A DNA stretch of 64,000 nucleotides from NCBI GenBank assembly GCA_932294295.1, contig OW028584.1, positions 21,421,638-21,485,637 of the forward strand, given 5' to 3'. Of this stretch, positions 42,063 through 45,000 are shown piece after piece. Source of the DNA: Alitta virens (lineage: Eukaryota > Annelida > Polychaeta > Phyllodocida > Nereididae). A program made the translations under genes and the position numbers. Position 1 is the stretch's first letter. Every line of letters starts with the position of its first letter. A model generated the notes under the pieces. It was not told the origin of the DNA. It saw only the letters and a program-made list of their open reading frames with translations, and searched no databases.

Positions 42063-45000
42063 TTTGCCAATCACCTAATACAATGATGAATATTATGCAG
42101 AATAATTCATATCAACAAGGATACCTTGTAACTAATAATAGACTGATCAGAATATTCCGTCCAGTGGTCTGAAATTGCAGCTGCATACGGTCATTTACAA
42201 ATGTTACTTCTATAAACACCTAGATTATCAGCAGTGCAAACTTGTCATACCCCTCTCCTTGTCTAGCATATTCGATTGATCACTAGTCAAAGAATTTATC
42301 ACTTTGATCTCTGGCGTCCAAAGAAAACTAGTGTTTGTATGTTTCTTTTACATTACACCCAATTTCATAGACTAGAAAACTAAATTCCAGATGATGTCAT
42401 GCGAATCCAGGACTCCCATTGGTTAAGGCAATCCCTCAGCCAATAGGAGTTCTGGATTTACATGACATCCTCTTGTGTCTAGTTTCAAAATATATGAAAT
42501 TGGCTGTAAGTTAATTCAATGTAAATGTATTTGTTCTATCCAAGTCTAGCAGCTAAAAAAGACTAAAGTGTTTAGTCACCTGGCTTGTAATTGAAAAAAT
42601 ATTATTACTTTTCCGAAATCTCTGATTGTAATGTGATTTTATTACTGTACCTTGAATCGTAATGTCATTTTGTGAAAATATGAAACTTGAAAGCCTTCTT
42701 TAAAATTCTGTGTTCGAACTGATGCAAACACAATTTTAGAGAATGTCTTTTTAAGCATTAAAATGTGCTGTATATGTGTATTGTATAGTGTACTTGTACA
42801 ATATCCAACTAAAAATTGAGCATGCCTCTAGTGAAGACTTAGTGTCAGTATCAACCATTTGTTTCATTTTTGAAATAACTGTGGTTTTGACCAATTAAAG
42901 TGAACATTGCCTAAAGCTGATCGCAACAGAACTCATAGACTCGGTAACTCAAGATAAGGACATGTGAATCCAGCAGGACTCCCATTGGTTGAGAGACTGC
43001 CTTAATTGTGTCTTAACCAATAGGATTCCTGGATTCGCATGACGTCTACTGCTGGAGTGTAGTTTTCAAGTCTGTGAAATCTGCTGTAATGACACTGTTA
43101 TTGAAATGATACTGATAAGAGGCATACTCAATTTTGTTTGATACCGTACATGTATAGTGTTTCTTTGTATATTTCCTATATAGTAGCACCTAGGCCCACG
43201 ACAGAGAAACCTTCCACTACTAGAAGCACTATTTCTTCGACTTTATCCACACAAAGTTATACCAGAGCTGGTGGGGTAGTAACACCGCGTCCTACCCCAC
43301 CCGATCCGTTTCAACCAGAAAGTAGTTCCACAAGGCGTAGTGATATCTACACTAGGGTGCCAGATGGGTCAGGTACAGAAAGTAGTTCTACGAAGAGTAG
43401 TGATATCTACAGTAGAGTGCCAGATGAAACAGGTAGCTTTCTATGTATTCATTCTCCATTAGAGTGAGCTATGATTACATATTTTATATATTTTTTTAAT
43501 TTTGTGGCAGGACGGAAGTTAGCTAGTTGTAGACTAGGCCTAGCATTTCTGAAGTGTCAGATTAGGTATGTGCTGAGTGTGGTGTGGCACGGGTTCCACT
43601 AAAATGGGGACCTCAGAGGCCCGTTATCCATATTTGCATTTTATATCAATGTAAATATACATAGCGCTGGTCAGTTTTCGTGTAACGTTGGACCTAGAAA
43701 TACCAATAGTCTGAGAATACCAGACGTCACACAATACCAATAGATGACGTCATCAATATTGGGCTGTGTTGATGTCATACATGTATTGTATTGGTATTTC
43801 CTGGGACAAAGTCACATGAGAACTGACCAGTCCTATCAAAAGGCCTATAGATAATATCAATATAAAAAGCTTCTGAAACCTTTTTGTTACTTCTTTTTTT
43901 TTGGGGGGGGGGGATGGATGGGGTTGCTTTTCAAAAATGTTGCCAATTCAAACCTCCCGCTGCAGGACCAAGAGCCACACTTGTTCTAGGATAGGGTCAG
44001 AGATTCCCCACACCTAAATCTGGCACTGATGAAATGCTTTGTTGTAGAGGCTTGTGTGCTTTGTGTATATCGTCTACATAAGTATAGCTGTATATAAATA
44101 CTATATATTTTTAATTTCGGAGTCATTTCAAAGAAAATGACACCCAAACTTCCATTTAAATATAATGACATATTACGTTGATGTTGTTCACAGTTAATGT
44201 CAGTCCTGTATATAATTTGCATTTAGATCATTGCAAATATCTACTCTGATTATAAACAATGAAGTCTCGACAGTGGTAACATGGTTCAAAACATTTCTTA
44301 TGCACTTTTGTCAATTTTTATTTATGTTGTTTTTATTTTTTAAGCACCCCAGCCCCAAACAACTCCAGGCAACACCAATAGAAATCCTGGCACCAACAGT
44401 CCAAGAACGCCTTTTTCCCCTGGTATATTTAATTCTTTTTAATTTATGACTTAATTGTTTTATTGTGTTAAAGTTTGATTTTTAAAAACTGCACAATTTT
44501 ATTTTATTTTTTCCTTTCATTTTCATCTATATAGGTCAACAAACCACAAGTGCAGTTATTTACAGCCCAGTGGCGCCATCTGATGCACTTTCAACAGCGC
44601 CCCCTGGTGTAAAAGCCACAGATCCAGACCAAAGTACTTTTCCAAACATTATTTTCTCACACATGCACTTTCTTCATTTTCATATTAATATAAACTCTAA
44701 GCAACCAAATTAAGAACCCTAAATATGAGTAATGCAGGCTTACAACGATGAGTAATTTTGGCAAGTTTAGTACCGATTAGGCATCCTTATTCTTTTATTG
44801 TAATTAACGAGGCAGCATTTATAAATACTTTCTATTTTCTATTTAAAGCGCAATACTTCACACCTACAGCAGCGGCAACTGGTTCAGGCCTTTCAAACGG
44901 TTAGTAAGATTCAAACCTTCACCATATTTTAAATTTTTTATGTACAGACTAACGTGGTTTAATAAATGTTGATTTTATGCTTTTAATTTAACTGTGATAT

